DNA from: Trichomonas vaginalis G3
Lineage: Eukaryota; Parabasalia; Trichomonadida; Trichomonadidae
Assembly (NCBI RefSeq): GCF_026262505.1
Contig: NC_067203.1
Location: forward strand, 11,222,001 to 11,286,000
Direction of reading: 5' to 3'
DNA: 64,000 bases
The number at the start of each line of letters is the position of its first letter. Position 1 is the first letter of the stretch. The position numbers and the translations under genes are program-made. The notes below the pieces were generated by a model. The model did not search any database and was not told where the DNA came from. It saw nothing but the letters and a program-made list of their open reading frames with translations. Positions 1 through 10,978 of this stretch are shown here, in pieces.

Positions 1-623
1 GAGTCATATGTTCCAGGTGTGAGTGATTTATCAATATTGTCTTCATTTAGCCAGAAATAACCCCATTGTTTTTGTGGTCCATAAAAGAATGCATCAACAT
101 TTGAAACACCATATGCATTTCTGACATATAATGCTAATTTATAATCACCTGATTCCATGAAAAATCCTCTACCTTCTTCCATAGGTATCAGAGCAGCGTT
201 ATCGTCACCATTCATGTTAACATCATAAAAATGTCCAAAGTCATAAATTTTATCTTCATTATTTGTATTGTTAATAATCCACTTAATTCTTACAGTGTCA
301 TTTGTAATATATTCAAACACTGTTTTTCCTGTTATTCCATCTTCATCAAGTTCTCCGTTTTTAAATGCGTAAGTTTTTAATTCTTCATTCGGAAGTTTTA
401 AAACTGATCTCCATGAATGATCTCTGTCAACATTTAATTTTAGACCGTTTGCATATGTTAGACCAAAATTTCTTCCAATCCAGCCTGCATAATTATCTGT
501 TAAAGGAGGATTTGGATTATCAACCCACCCAACATTCTGAATATTTGATGTTATACCATTTCTATCCACTTGTAAATCATAACCAATCTTGGAGTAACAT
601 AATGTTGAAAACCAATAAAGCAT
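1..623 (-). CDS. Unidentified protein, 3' part beyond left edge
   Basis: The minus strand is open from an ATG at 623-621 to the window edge, about 207 codons without a stop, so the gene is cut off by the window. I do not recognise the family. The translation is rich in Asn, Asp, Gly and aromatic residues and looks like a beta-rich secreted or structural protein; segments such as GWIGRNFGL and FFYGPQKQWGYFW recur in that style. The sequence just upstream of the ATG (TTATATTTATATCAAAATG) resembles the upstream motif of the Maverick genes at 55-63 kb rather than a host Inr. I infer, weakly, that this is the edge gene of a second mobile element. No signal peptide is obvious. Confidence 0.6.
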   Translation of the reverse strand, partial: MLYWFSTLCYSKIGYDLQVDRNGITSNIQNVGWVDNPNPPLTDNYAGWIGRNFGLTYANGLKLNVDRDHSWRSVLKLPNEELKTYAFKNGELDEDGITGKTVFEYITNDTVRIKWIINNTNNEDKIYDFGHFYDVNMNGDDNAALIPMEEGRGFFMESGDYKLALYVRNAYGVSNVDAFFYGPQKQWGYFWLNEDNIDKSLTPGTYD

Positions 624-3126
624 TTTGATATAAATATAATTGAATTTTGTTTTGAAAAGTACATTGAAAATTGATATTTCAGAGTTGATTCAAATTGAGC
701 TGCCACAGAAATTAAAAATATTTATAAGTAATTTATCTGATTAAATTCAAACTTTGCATGAAAACCGAGAAAAATCAAAAAGGATTTATATTTGAATTTT
801 ATTATTGAGTCAGTAAATATTATAACACATACATCAAAACTAAGCGACCAAAAAAGAAAAACATTGTAAATAAAATATAATTATCAGAAAATTTGAATGC
901 AATTGAATTTAATTGTGAATGCCAAAAATGCTTTCTGAATCATTCAAAAATATTATTCTATATAATTTCCTTATGAATCCTATTAATTAATCATATTTCA
1001 ATATTGGTTACTAAAAATAATAGAGATTAATTATTTTTACATGAAGATTTGATTTAAAATATAAAAACATTCCCCTTTATTGAAGACAACTAATTAAAAC
1101 TATTCCTTTCCTTCGGGTCGGGATGCTTCCTGTTGATTATGAGCATGTAAATATTTCAAAATTTCTAATTATTCAATCAATCATAAAGATAATTATTCTA
1201 TGCCATTGACTTAGCTTAAAATAAATGCATTGCTATGGGTTAATTTTTGTGATTTTAACTGAAATATGTCATAATCCAATTAACTACAGTACAGAACTAT
1301 TGCAAATAGCAATATTAGTCTATTTTCAAATCAATCTCGAAGTTTTTCACCTAAATGGTGCGGATTTCTGCTCTCAATTTTCAAAATCCGATAAAAATCG
1401 ATTCATTTAGATTATTTCTATTTAGAATATTGAATTATGAGCATCATTTTAAGAGTATATATTTCATCTCAAATTTGATTGACAGTGGCATTTTTATAAA
1501 AAGTAAATGTTTCTCGTCTGTAAAATAAATATTCCCTAATATTTGTTAGTTTTATGCTTTGATGTTAGGTGTATCTATCATTCATAATCACTTGAATCAA
1601 GTAGAACGTTAGCTATCAAAAAATAAAAAGTGATTTATTGTTTGAAAACTTTATGAAATTATACTTTTCAAGGTTACATAAAGGTGTCTGAATCCAATAA
1701 CAAATTTTATACATCAAATAAGCATTTAGCAGGTTGAAGGCTTTTGCTTCAAGTGTATTTCATTGTCTATTTCTCTGTTTCAAATGAAAGAGTAGAAAAA
1801 AATAAATTTTAAAATCAAGAAATCTCATGCTCATTCAAATTATATCTCTCCACAAAAGTGTAGTTTAAGTAATTACCTTATTAATAAAGGGAAAATCAAA
1901 TAATTTTATATTAAAAACAAGAGAATTTCTTTTATTTTAAGATATATTTTGTTGCTTTTAATTGGTTTTGATTTATTATATGAAATAACATTATTCTCTT
2001 TGATAATATACCACAATCATCTATGAATCATTCTAAATTGTACTTTACATTTGCAAATTGTTAACATTTGTAGTTTAATGAGATACAAAATACAGAACAA
2101 ATTTTAATAAGCTTTCATGTAGAATCGTTGCTCGGAAACATCAATAATGCAAAATTCTTTCTTTCTAAAAAGGTAAACCCACTAAATCTCCACTGATAGT
2201 TTTTGTTTGAATTTTGTTATGTAGATTCTATAGGGTATATGAAAATGTTTCATCATGGCTGCCACTCCGCAATGCATATGGAATTGGGAAATTTCTTCTA
2301 TAGGATTTTGATAAAGATGTCGAAGAAAAAAATATAATAAATCCCATCATTTTCATCATTGTATAAAAATTTGTGTGCTAAAGGCAAAATATGAATATAT
2401 TTATTTTTGACATTTTTTGGATAAATTTCAATACTGATACTTAATTTTATTATACACATGTGTAAAAACACTAAAATAATCATGTATTGAAATTTTGGAA
2501 ATTTCATAATATTGAAATGATAATTAAGCTCATTTACAATTGAAATGTATTGTCATATTGAGTTTCAGTCATAAAATATTAGTATTTTTGTATTGAATGC
2601 TTTATTTTGAAATTTGGTATAATAATTGGAAAATATGAAGTAAAAAAGTATGTTAAAAAGATATATTAGTAATATACATCATGTTTTAATGCAAACATCG
2701 GTATTAAAGTAATGAATTTTGAGAAATGCATCTCGTATCTCGAAATCGTATAGACAAAAATCAGTGAATGTTTAGCAACGATACTGTTACTAGTAGTGTA
2801 TTTGAATCGATGATGTTATTAAGATTTTCTATCAGTAGATTTTGAGTATTGAAAATTACGATTCTAAGGTACACGTTTTCGTGCATGTTATCTAATACAT
2901 GATGATTTTAATGGATCCCCTAGTTTGTGGGAGCAAAATAACATACTCATTTTTTAATTCGCCAAATGAGCTGTTTTTCTTCAAACTGTTTTCAAAAGTA
3001 ATACTGACAATGCTTTATTCTGCATTTTAAAACTGAACGGAGTAATTTTTGTTGAATCAAAAAGAGTAGTTCAGGCAATAAAGCCGAGTAAAAATAGCCT
3101 TAAAGAAGAGGATGTAACTTTATAAC
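624..3126. other. AT-rich spacer, no supported gene
   Basis: About 2.5 kb of AT-rich sequence with stops in all frames. Short ORFs at 1225-1410 (+) and 2298-2507 (-) lack an Inr and look compositional. A small GC-richer patch lies near 1105-1135. I see no RNA gene or repeat array. Confidence 0.6.
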
Positions 3127-3131
3127 TCACA
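3127..3131 (+). promoter_or_regulatory. Inr (TCACA)
   Basis: TCACA fits the trichomonad initiator TCA-Py-(T/A). The predicted start A is at 3129, 48 nt before the first ATG of the ankyrin pseudogene at 3177. Confidence 0.4.
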
Positions 3132-3176
3132 TTTTTAAGACAAAAAGTGTTACAGCCAAATTTTTTTAAAAAAAGC

Positions 3177-4628
3177 ATGACAAGTTCAGAGCAGCCAAAA
3201 AATGAAAATTGGTGCAATTTCAGTGACCTTAAGCCAATTAAAGTATTCGAATACCCAGATCAAGCATCAAAAATTATTTGGAGTGTCAATTCCAATAATA
3301 TTATACAAATTTCTTCACAAATTATCGAATTAATAACAACTCACAAAATATCTATCCAAATGGCGCTTTATTTGATTGATGTTTTTTCACAAATTCGTGT
3401 GAAAGAAATGAAATTATTTTCAGAACTTTATCAAAAGATAACAAACAAATTTTCATGCATCATCCAGCCGAAAAATGTGAAATTAACGACGCTTCTGCAT
3501 TATAAAGGTTTCAAATTTCAAAATTTCTATCCTCCAATGAAAGAAGAAGAAATTCTGAATTTATATTCAACAGAATCTCCTTTATACTATATTGCATGGG
3601 ATAAAGTAGATGATCTTAAATCTAAATTCCCAAAACTTGATATTAATGAGAAAATAGATTATGAAATCACACCACTTGATTGTTCAATTAAATATGGCTC
3701 AGAATTGTGTTTCAATTACTTGAAAAATTTAGGAGCTAAATACACAGATGAATCCGAAAAATATGCTGTTCAAGGCGGAAATAATAACATTTTTATGCAA
3801 ATGATAGAAGAAGGTAAATCTTTTGATAACATGATTAATATAGCATTGAAATATCGACACTATGAAATTGCTGAGTATCTTAAATCAAATTTTTGACAAA
3901 CTCCAAATTCAATAGCAGAAAGCATGCATTATGGAAATTATGATGTTGCATCTTATTTACTTACTAATAGAGAAGATATCAACAAAATTTATGATCTATT
4001 TCTTTTCATATTTATCATTGTTTTATCACATTATCTTTCATTTCATATTTATCATTTTTTTTATCACATTCTCTTTCATATCATATTTATCATTGTTTTA
4101 TGAAATTGTCTTTCATTTCATATTTATCATTGTTTTATGGAATTGTCTTTCATTTCATATTTATCATTGTTTTATGTCATTATCTTTCTTTTCATATTTA
4201 TCATTGTTTTATAAAATTATCTTTCTTTTCATATTTATCATTGTTTTATGTCATTCTCTTTCATTTCATATTTATCATTGTTTTATAAAATTATCTTTCT
4301 TTCCATGTTTATCATTGTTTTATGACATTCTCTCGATATTAATGAATGCCCTCTTAGTATTGCAATCCATGCGAATTCAATAGAAATTGTCCAATTCTTA
4401 GTTGAGCATTGGGCAGATGTTAACATAAAACTTATTCTCTTTCATTTGATATTTATCATTGTTTTATCACATTCTCTTTCATTTCATAATATTCTCTTTC
4501 TTTCTATCTTTATCATTATTTAATGGAATTCTCTCGATATTAAAAAATGCCCTCTTAGTATTGCCACCAAATTTGAAGCAACAAATATTATGACTTTCTT
4601 AGTTGAACATGGTGCTACAAATATCTAA
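3177..4628 (+). pseudogene. Ankyrin (DUF3447-type) pseudogene split by minisatellite
   Basis: The first ATG (3177) opens a 239-codon frame that starts MTSSEQ and ends at TGA 3894-3896. It has the helical N-terminal layout of trichomonad ankyrin proteins (DUF3447 type). After the TGA the same frame still encodes ankyrin-like sequence (HYGNYDVASYLL near 3925-3960). It then runs into a 37-bp repeat array. Two more ankyrin-like segments follow: one near 4331-4430 (containing EIVQFLVEHWADVN) and one near 4532-4628 (containing MTFLVEHGATNI, then TAA). The natural reading is an ankyrin gene that gained a nonsense codon and was invaded or expanded by the minisatellite in two places. Whether the 239-aa part is still expressed is unknown. 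Confidence 0.75.
3995..4530 (+). repeat. 37-bp minisatellite inside ankyrin pseudogene
   Basis: A unit of about 37 bp with core CATATTTATCATTGTTTTAT is repeated about nine times at 3995-4330. Two or three more copies occur at 4436-4530, on the far side of an ankyrin segment. Because 37 is not a multiple of three, the array reads open in shifted frames and creates spurious Phe/Ile/His-rich ORFs. Confidence 0.85.
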
Positions 4629-4856
4629 TACTTCTTTTTCCGACCTCATCTCTATGTGCCAAACACATTTGATGAGCTAATTTATAATATAAAAGATATT
4701 AATTTTTAATATGATTGTATTAATATGATATTTTTAGAATATCAAACCCTTCGGCGGAGTCCATTTTTCTCATGTTTTTATAAAAAATTAATTAAATAAA
4801 ATAATAAATTTTAATCATTAAATGAATAAAAATACAACATAAAGCATTGTTTCTCA
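4629..4856. other. 3' spacer between convergent genes
   Basis: Short AT-rich spacer between the ankyrin pseudogene and the convergent ankyrin gene. It holds one GC-richer patch near 4745-4765 (CCCTTCGGCGGAGTCC). Nothing else is seen. Confidence 0.5.
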
Positions 4857-6947
4857 TTAATTTTCAAACAATTGAAGTAATTCACTCTTTTTCGGAACAG
4901 ATTCTGCATAATCCAGAGCAGATTTACCTTTGGAAGAGACAATTTTTGGATCAGCACCATAAGAAATCATCAACTTGATCAAATTAAACAACTCTGTTCT
5001 TCCATTTTTGAAGTAAGAAACTGCCAAAATAAGAGGTGTCAAACCTTTTGAATCTTTTGCATTCAAGTCAATTCCTTTGAAAGTATTGAGGATTTCCATT
5101 GCAAGGTCATATAATTTGTTATGTATCATAATGTGAAATGAAGTTCTATTTTTTCTATTTCTGAAATTAACCAGATTTTTCTCTGCAAAAAACCTGAATA
5201 ATTCTATATAACACAATTTGTTGAATTTCATTAAATCTGTTGAATGAAGACCCGATTCTTCTCTATTTGGAACATAATTAGAACCCAAACTAAGTGCTAA
5301 CTTAAATGTTTCTAAATCAATCTCTCTGCCTCTTATTCTTCTAACTGATTTGTCAATGTCAATATATGGCTTCATACTACTAAACTTTTCATAAGATGAA
5401 ATAAATTTGAAAAGTTGATAACATCCACAACTCAAACAATTATTAACTAATTCTTGGAAAAAATTTTCAGAAATATCGCATTTTTCAAGAACCTTGACAA
5501 AAATATCGAGATTGTCATATGCTGTTTCGCAAAGAAAAGCAACAGATCCTGCAATGACATTATACATATTCTCTCCATATTTTTCCTTATAAATTTTACC
5601 GAGATCAATTTCGCAATCAATTAATTGTTGCAAAGCACTTTTGTTATACATTATACCGCGAAGAACAGCAGAAAAATAATTTTGGATTACTTCATATTTC
5701 AAAATATCTTTGATTAAAAAAGTACAGTTATCAACAATATATGAAATAAAAGAAGATGCATAATTTTCCATAATTTGTTTGGTGATAGGTAGATCTAAAA
5801 ACTCCAAAATTTCATCTTTATATTGACCAATTGCCATCCACATCAAAATTCCGAAATAATCCATGTTTGGAACTGCAAATTTTCTAAGTAAATAAATTCC
5901 TATTTCATTATATCCGCTTTTGAATGCATAAGATATTGCACTTGAAATGTTTTGTCTAGTACAAAATTGGATTCTGTCCAAAAGTGGGAAAAAGTATCTC
6001 AAAGTATTTCTTTCTAAAGGAGCATAAATCAATGGAAGGATTTGATACTCATCAATCATCCATTCTACAAGTTGATAGTTGTTGCAATGTATGGCTGTTC
6101 TCATTGATTCTAAAGGATCATTATTGTACTTCAAACAATGTCTGACTATCTCTATATTGCCACCTTTAACTGCACAAATAAATGTGTTTTGTGTGATTTC
6201 GATGTTTCCTGAAATAAGTAAATATTTAAAGATCCGAATTGAACCAAATCTTGCGGCAAGACATAAAAGATCGCCTTCATGTTCAACAAAATATAGTTCT
6301 TCTTCTTCCTGTTGGCATGAACGCTTTAATTCGAAATCTTGAAATGATTCTAAATCATCAATCGTTGTAAAGTACTGGATACTGTCTTTTGGATAGAGAA
6401 TGTCATCATCTCCTAGGTCAGTTTCTGTATTTCCGGAATGTTTATGAGAATTTAGACCGACTTTGGATAAATAATTGTTTAAATAACCTGATTCCCATGC
6501 AAGATTGCTATCTATAGGTACATACTGGACTATCCTTGAAAATACTTTTGCAAGTAACTGAACAAGCTTTGGTTTTGCTATTGCAACGCTGTCTATGATT
6601 TGAATCACAAATAATTGATTTGATGGTGACTTTTTAACGAATTCTTCCAATTTGTCTGCCAATTCTTCGACGATATCTTCTGATATTTCTCGGAATTTCT
6701 GTTCAATTTCGAACTTTTCACGTAGAGAATCAGGAAATTCATCAGGGATCGTAAATTCGGCAAGGTTAAAGTTCATTAAATCTCCATTATACTCCTTAAT
6801 TTTATTTTCTCTTGCTCTGTTAAAGTGAGTCTCGTCTTGATCAGAAGAATCTCCTGATTCAGCTTCTTCCTCTTCTGAATAACTACTGCTATCTTCGTCT
6901 GAATTATTTGGATTATCATTGTTATCAAACACTTGAACGTCAATCAT
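4857..6947 (-). CDS. Ankyrin-repeat protein with acidic N terminus (696 aa)
   Basis: Intact 696-codon gene. The N-terminal 50 residues are acidic and Ser-rich (DEDSSSYSEEEEAE). A long alpha-helical region follows, with divergent ankyrin helices (for example GSIRIFKYLLISGNIEITQNTFICAVKGGNIEIVRHCLKY, residues about 235-275). The C terminus has clearer ankyrin repeats: TSFHIMIHNKLYDLAMEIL and GLTPLILAVSYF...LIKLMISYGADPKIV. This layout is the DUF3447/ankyrin family greatly expanded in Trichomonas; such proteins are presumed scaffolds and no specific partner can be named. The start is supported by an Inr (TCACTT on the minus strand) 20 nt upstream. It is divergent from the coiled-coil gene at 7197. 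Confidence 0.85.
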   Translation of the reverse strand: MIDVQVFDNNDNPNNSDEDSSSYSEEEEAESGDSSDQDETHFNRARENKIKEYNGDLMNFNLAEFTIPDEFPDSLREKFEIEQKFREISEDIVEELADKLEEFVKKSPSNQLFVIQIIDSVAIAKPKLVQLLAKVFSRIVQYVPIDSNLAWESGYLNNYLSKVGLNSHKHSGNTETDLGDDDILYPKDSIQYFTTIDDLESFQDFELKRSCQQEEEELYFVEHEGDLLCLAARFGSIRIFKYLLISGNIEITQNTFICAVKGGNIEIVRHCLKYNNDPLESMRTAIHCNNYQLVEWMIDEYQILPLIYAPLERNTLRYFFPLLDRIQFCTRQNISSAISYAFKSGYNEIGIYLLRKFAVPNMDYFGILMWMAIGQYKDEILEFLDLPITKQIMENYASSFISYIVDNCTFLIKDILKYEVIQNYFSAVLRGIMYNKSALQQLIDCEIDLGKIYKEKYGENMYNVIAGSVAFLCETAYDNLDIFVKVLEKCDISENFFQELVNNCLSCGCYQLFKFISSYEKFSSMKPYIDIDKSVRRIRGREIDLETFKLALSLGSNYVPNREESGLHSTDLMKFNKLCYIELFRFFAEKNLVNFRNRKNRTSFHIMIHNKLYDLAMEILNTFKGIDLNAKDSKGLTPLILAVSYFKNGRTELFNLIKLMISYGADPKIVSSKGKSALDYAESVPKKSELLQLFEN

Positions 6948-6963
6948 GTTTTAGAGTAATATG

Positions 6964-6969
6964 AAGTGA
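6964..6969 (-). promoter_or_regulatory. Inr (TCACTT) of ankyrin gene
   Basis: On the minus strand this reads TCACTT, a match to TCA-Py-(T/A). The predicted start A (6967) is 20 nt before the ATG at 6947, within the usual trichomonad 5' UTR range. Confidence 0.6.
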
Positions 6970-7196
6970 AAATGAAAAATTTATGATGGAGTTTATAAAT
7001 GTCAAGATTTTGTTTGTGAAACAAAAATTTCAGTCATGGGTCATATATTATTATTAATATAAATCTTGATTTGAATAAAAATAATCGTATTCTCTTGAAT
7101 TTGAATCAGATGTATCTGAAACAAAATACTTTATTATCGATTTTTAGACATTTTTAAATTGTAAAATTATTTTATATCTTGAAAAGTGACAAAATA

Positions 7197-10154
7197 ATGA
7201 ATATTGAAGATGAAATTGATGATTTGGTCTTATTAGACTCAGGGAGCGAACAAGATGTCATCAATCATGCTAATCAATGTATCGATAACTTGTTGAATTA
7301 CCAAAAATCATATTTTAAAGAAAATCAAGAAATTAATAATTTTATTCAATCGACACCATCAATCAATGATGCATTAACTGAGCTCAATAACCTCTTAACA
7401 ACCGATAACTCAATCAAATTTACTACATCAATGCAAAGAAAACTGAATAATTTTCTTAAATCTTTCGTTTCAGAAATTTATCACACATCAACATCGAAAC
7501 TTCACTCAGAAACCGAAATTATCGAACTCCAGACTCTTAATGAGCATCTAAACGACCAAAATACAGATTTACAAGAAAAACAAGAAGATTTAGAACAACT
7601 CAACGCAAACCTTCAAGCCAAGATAAAAGATCTTACAATACTTAACCAAACAAAAGTGAATGAATTGATTATTGAAGTAGAAAAGAAAGAAAGAACAATT
7701 CTCGAGCTCAATGACCAATTATCAATAAACAAAAGGCATCTCGAAAGACTACAAGGCATGATCAATGCAAGCAACCTAGAATCGGCCCAATCTCAACAAA
7801 TCACAAATGACTTGAAAATTAAGACAGACAAAAAGACAAACAAGATCCAAAAGATGCAACTACTTCTACATGATATGAGCGTTAAGCAGCATGATCTATG
7901 GCTTCAAAATCAAAAACTCGTCGCAATTTCCAATGAATATCGAGATCAAATCAATGAACTCAATATAAAACTCGCAAATACAAGTCCCGAGAAGCTAAAT
8001 GCCACAATTACGAAGCTATCTGACTCAATTCTCTCATTAACTCAGCAATATCAAGTTTGCCTCCAAAAAAGTAAAGAAAAATCAACAATTATTGATAAAT
8101 TACGGAATATTATACAAAAACAAGAACAAATTATTGAATCTTATGATGTTTCTCTCAAAAAACAGATTCATGATAAAAATGAATTGGAAACAAGCATTTT
8201 AGATGAGTCCAAGATGCAGGGACAAGTTAAAACACGTGAACTGATGTTGAATTTGCAGGATGCTGTTGAAAATGAAGATGTTTTGGAAGGAATTTCGAAA
8301 ATGAAAAGTGATTTTGAGGAGAAAATGAAGAAACTCAAGCAGCAGAACATCAACCTTTCCAATATATGCATAGCAATGGTGAAGTTCATGAAAATTGACA
8401 CAGAATTTAATAATTCTGAAATTCCAAAAGAATATTTCGAAGAAATCCTCAAAGCAGAGAAGGCAATCGGCGAGAATGGTGTTGATAATGAACTTGTTGG
8501 TACAGTTCAAGAGGAAATCAAGAAGATTTCCGCAGAAACTGAAAAATATTTGGAAATAGTTTGTAGTTTTTCGATTTTTTCGAGTTTGATGAATAGCATG
8601 CGACTTAAATATGAAACATTGAAGCAGAACTACGACAAAACTATGTCAATTGCGTATTTAATTTCTGATATCTTCAAATTGCCGTTTAATAACAGACTTC
8701 CTCAAGTTATTCAAGCGAAATTTGAGAAAATGCGCTATTTCTATGAGAATCTCCAGAAAACAACTAATTCTTATGACTCAGATGCTGTTGTTGCTTATGT
8801 CCATAACGCTAAGTCGATTTTGGACGACATAAAAGAGGCTGCTTATCCTGCACTGAAATATTCCGGTCCTCTGGAAGAGTTCCCGTTCTTCGTTGTCGAT
8901 TTTGCGAAATCTCATGATCTCGATTTAGCGGAGGAAGTGAAGAAGAAGACAGAAGTGATATCACATTTAAGGAAGAGACTTGAAGAAACAAAGTCTGAGC
9001 TCAATAATATGAAGAATCAGAACGATTCTAAAAATAATGAAATAAATAGCCTCCAAAATGAGAACAAAAACAGTAGAAAGATGATAGAAAAACTGTCTAA
9101 TGAAAATACAATCCTCAAAAATGCTGATAGAACAAGGGAAAATGAAATGATGGAATTAAATATCGCTGTGAACGAATATGCTAAACAGATTGCAGAGAAA
9201 ACTAAACAATGCGAAGATTTAGAGAAGAAATTCCAGAAAGTAAGCGAAGATAATGCAAAATTGATCGAAGATCATCGAAATGAAATGGAAAAGCTCAATA
9301 AAAGCAAAGAAGAAAGCATCCAAGAGCTCAAAAATCATCATGATGAGCAGATAAATAAGATTATTAAGGGAAATATCACAAGAGAATCAGAATTAACTCA
9401 AGAAATAAAGAATCTCAAAAGAAACTTTGCAAAATACCAAAAGAAGATGTCAGAAGTTGTTAAGAAATATGAAACAACTATTAATGACCAGAAAGAAGCT
9501 TCAGACAGTTTAATTGGTCACATTTCCCTTTCGAAATTAAACACTTCTCAAGGAGATATGAACGAAATCGAAACACTGAAGAATCTCGTTAAAGCTCTAG
9601 AAGCAGAAAACGCAGGATTAAAGAATAATTTGGAAGAAAATAAGAATTCAATCTCAGAAGCTGTAAAGAATAGAGATAACTACTGGACATTGAAACTTAA
9701 TACTCAAAAGGAAACTTACCAGCAGGAATTGGATAATCTTTTGTCAGAAAATCAAAATCTGAATCAAACCATTGAAGAAATCTCATTAAAACTGGAGCCA
9801 TTTGCTGGATATGACCAAGATGTTTTGTCTCAGATCGAAATTGTTCAGAATAAATTCGGAAGTTTGCCAGAAATAAGAGATCAAAAGGATAAACTCACAG
9901 AATGGACAGATTGGTCGAAGAAATATGATATATCCGGTGTTGACTCAGCAAATCAAATAAGAAGAGCAGTAGATGATGAAATTGCAAAAATTCAGAAGCT
10001 GAATGACATAATTTCCACATTAAGGAAGCAAAAGAACATCCTGATCAAAATCGCAACTATGAGTGCTCCTTCTAATAAGAATGAAAACAGCATTCGTCCT
10101 TTAATTATTTCACTTGTCGGAATTGCACGTATAAAACGTACAATTCGCAAATAA
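7197..10154 (+). CDS. Long coiled-coil protein (985 aa)
   Basis: The open frame reaches upstream to a TTG at 7179, but the first ATG is at 7197 (MNIEDEIDDLVLL), which I take as the start. Almost the whole length is predicted coiled coil: long Glu/Lys/Leu/Asn-rich heptads at about residues 100-370 and 600-900, separated by a less repetitive stretch (about 380-600) with the flavour of a folded helical domain. The last 30 residues (PLIISLVGIARIKRTIRK) are hydrophobic then basic, a possible C-terminal membrane or Golgi anchor. Trichomonad genomes hold many such genes, often auto-named viral A-type inclusion protein only because of coiled-coil similarity. The role is unknown; a tether or cytoskeletal spacer is an inference. 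Confidence 0.8.
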   Translation: MNIEDEIDDLVLLDSGSEQDVINHANQCIDNLLNYQKSYFKENQEINNFIQSTPSINDALTELNNLLTTDNSIKFTTSMQRKLNNFLKSFVSEIYHTSTSKLHSETEIIELQTLNEHLNDQNTDLQEKQEDLEQLNANLQAKIKDLTILNQTKVNELIIEVEKKERTILELNDQLSINKRHLERLQGMINASNLESAQSQQITNDLKIKTDKKTNKIQKMQLLLHDMSVKQHDLWLQNQKLVAISNEYRDQINELNIKLANTSPEKLNATITKLSDSILSLTQQYQVCLQKSKEKSTIIDKLRNIIQKQEQIIESYDVSLKKQIHDKNELETSILDESKMQGQVKTRELMLNLQDAVENEDVLEGISKMKSDFEEKMKKLKQQNINLSNICIAMVKFMKIDTEFNNSEIPKEYFEEILKAEKAIGENGVDNELVGTVQEEIKKISAETEKYLEIVCSFSIFSSLMNSMRLKYETLKQNYDKTMSIAYLISDIFKLPFNNRLPQVIQAKFEKMRYFYENLQKTTNSYDSDAVVAYVHNAKSILDDIKEAAYPALKYSGPLEEFPFFVVDFAKSHDLDLAEEVKKKTEVISHLRKRLEETKSELNNMKNQNDSKNNEINSLQNENKNSRKMIEKLSNENTILKNADRTRENEMMELNIAVNEYAKQIAEKTKQCEDLEKKFQKVSEDNAKLIEDHRNEMEKLNKSKEESIQELKNHHDEQINKIIKGNITRESELTQEIKNLKRNFAKYQKKMSEVVKKYETTINDQKEASDSLIGHISLSKLNTSQGDMNEIETLKNLVKALEAENAGLKNNLEENKNSISEAVKNRDNYWTLKLNTQKETYQQELDNLLSENQNLNQTIEEISLKLEPFAGYDQDVLSQIEIVQNKFGSLPEIRDQKDKLTEWTDWSKKYDISGVDSANQIRRAVDDEIAKIQKLNDIISTLRKQKNILIKIATMSAPSNKNENSIRPLIISLVGIARIKRTIRK

Positions 10155-10461
10155 AATATTGTTTGTTATTTCATATTTACTAAGAATGTTTTTAATTTCA
10201 TAAGTTCGGAATTTTGATCAATCATTTGCAACAAGTATTCTATAATCAAAATTCATCAATGGCATATGGCATTCACATCATGAGCAACTTTAACTCAGGA
10301 ACTGGTCTGAGTTATTGACTTTTCTACAACATGATAAAATAAATGAAAGGTGACAAGTTTTCAAAAGTCAATTTAAACTATTCGAGTAGTCATAATTTAA
10401 GAGTCATAATTTCAAATTCCCTCAATATTTCAAAGACCTTCTACTTATCTATAGCACATTC

Positions 10462-10492
10462 TATCGGCGCGCAGCGCAGCTGGGCGCCGATA
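10462..10492. repeat. GC-rich imperfect palindrome
   Basis: TATCGGCGC and GCGCCGATA form a 9-bp stem. The loop itself holds a 4-bp stem (CAGC/GCTG), so the two stems stack with only a G-G mismatch between them. This 31-nt GC-rich island in AT-rich spacer sits about 35 bp before the Inr of the next gene. Confidence 0.7.
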
Positions 10493-10527
10493 TAAGCTGA
10501 AAATCATTTTAGTCAAAATTTTTGACT

Positions 10528-10532
10528 TCATT
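10528..10532 (+). promoter_or_regulatory. Inr (TCATT)
   Basis: TCATT matches the trichomonad Inr. The predicted start A is at 10530, 13 nt before the ATG at 10543. Confidence 0.55.
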
Positions 10533-10542
10533 TTTAGTTTGT

Positions 10543-10902
10543 ATGACAAATCAAGTCAAACTTTACGACCTCGACAAAGAGACAATTGATAAAGCGAAGG
10601 AACTATATCGAATTGATTTCAAAGATAACGATGAAGAAATTAAAGCTCTTGCTGGTATGTCGAAAACGAAAGCAATCTTCAAGAAGACAAATGCATTTTT
10701 CATGAAGGAATCGCCTGAACTTAGAGAATTCCTTGAAAGAAAGGGCTTTCTTCAACCTGCGCCACCACAAGTTGTCAACGATTCAATGATTTCAATTTCG
10801 GAAGAGAATTACTAGCAGTTAGTGCGCACAATTAAGGTACTGAAAGAAAAGTTGAAAACTCTTGAAGATATTGTTGCGAATGTTCATCGATCAATCAATT
10901 GA
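10543..10902 (+). pseudogene. Small unknown gene with nonsense codon
   Basis: From ATG 10543 a 90-codon frame runs to TAG at 10813-10815. The protein is charged and helical (MTNQVKLYDLDKETIDKAKELY) with a Pro-rich spot near its end (FLQPAPPQV). The same frame continues past the TAG for 28 helical codons (VLKEKLKTLEDIV) to a TGA at 10900-10902. A second, partial copy at 10979-11060 has CAG where this copy has TAG, so the TAG looks like a CAG-to-TAG mutation that removed a C-terminal coiled coil. An upstream Inr suggests it could still be transcribed. I do not recognise the family. Confidence 0.6.
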
Positions 10903-10978
10903 GTTTTAATTATAATTTCAGCTTTTTCTTGTTTCTATCAATGATGCATCTATATTAAATAAAAGAGCAAATCGTTGG

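Noticed and set aside
1225-1410. 61-codon frame
   Set aside because: No Inr, no domain, AT-rich spacer; expected by chance.
3931-4383. 150-codon Phe/Ile/His/Leu-rich plus-strand ORF that could pass as a membrane protein
   Set aside because: It is the 37-bp minisatellite read in rotating frames.
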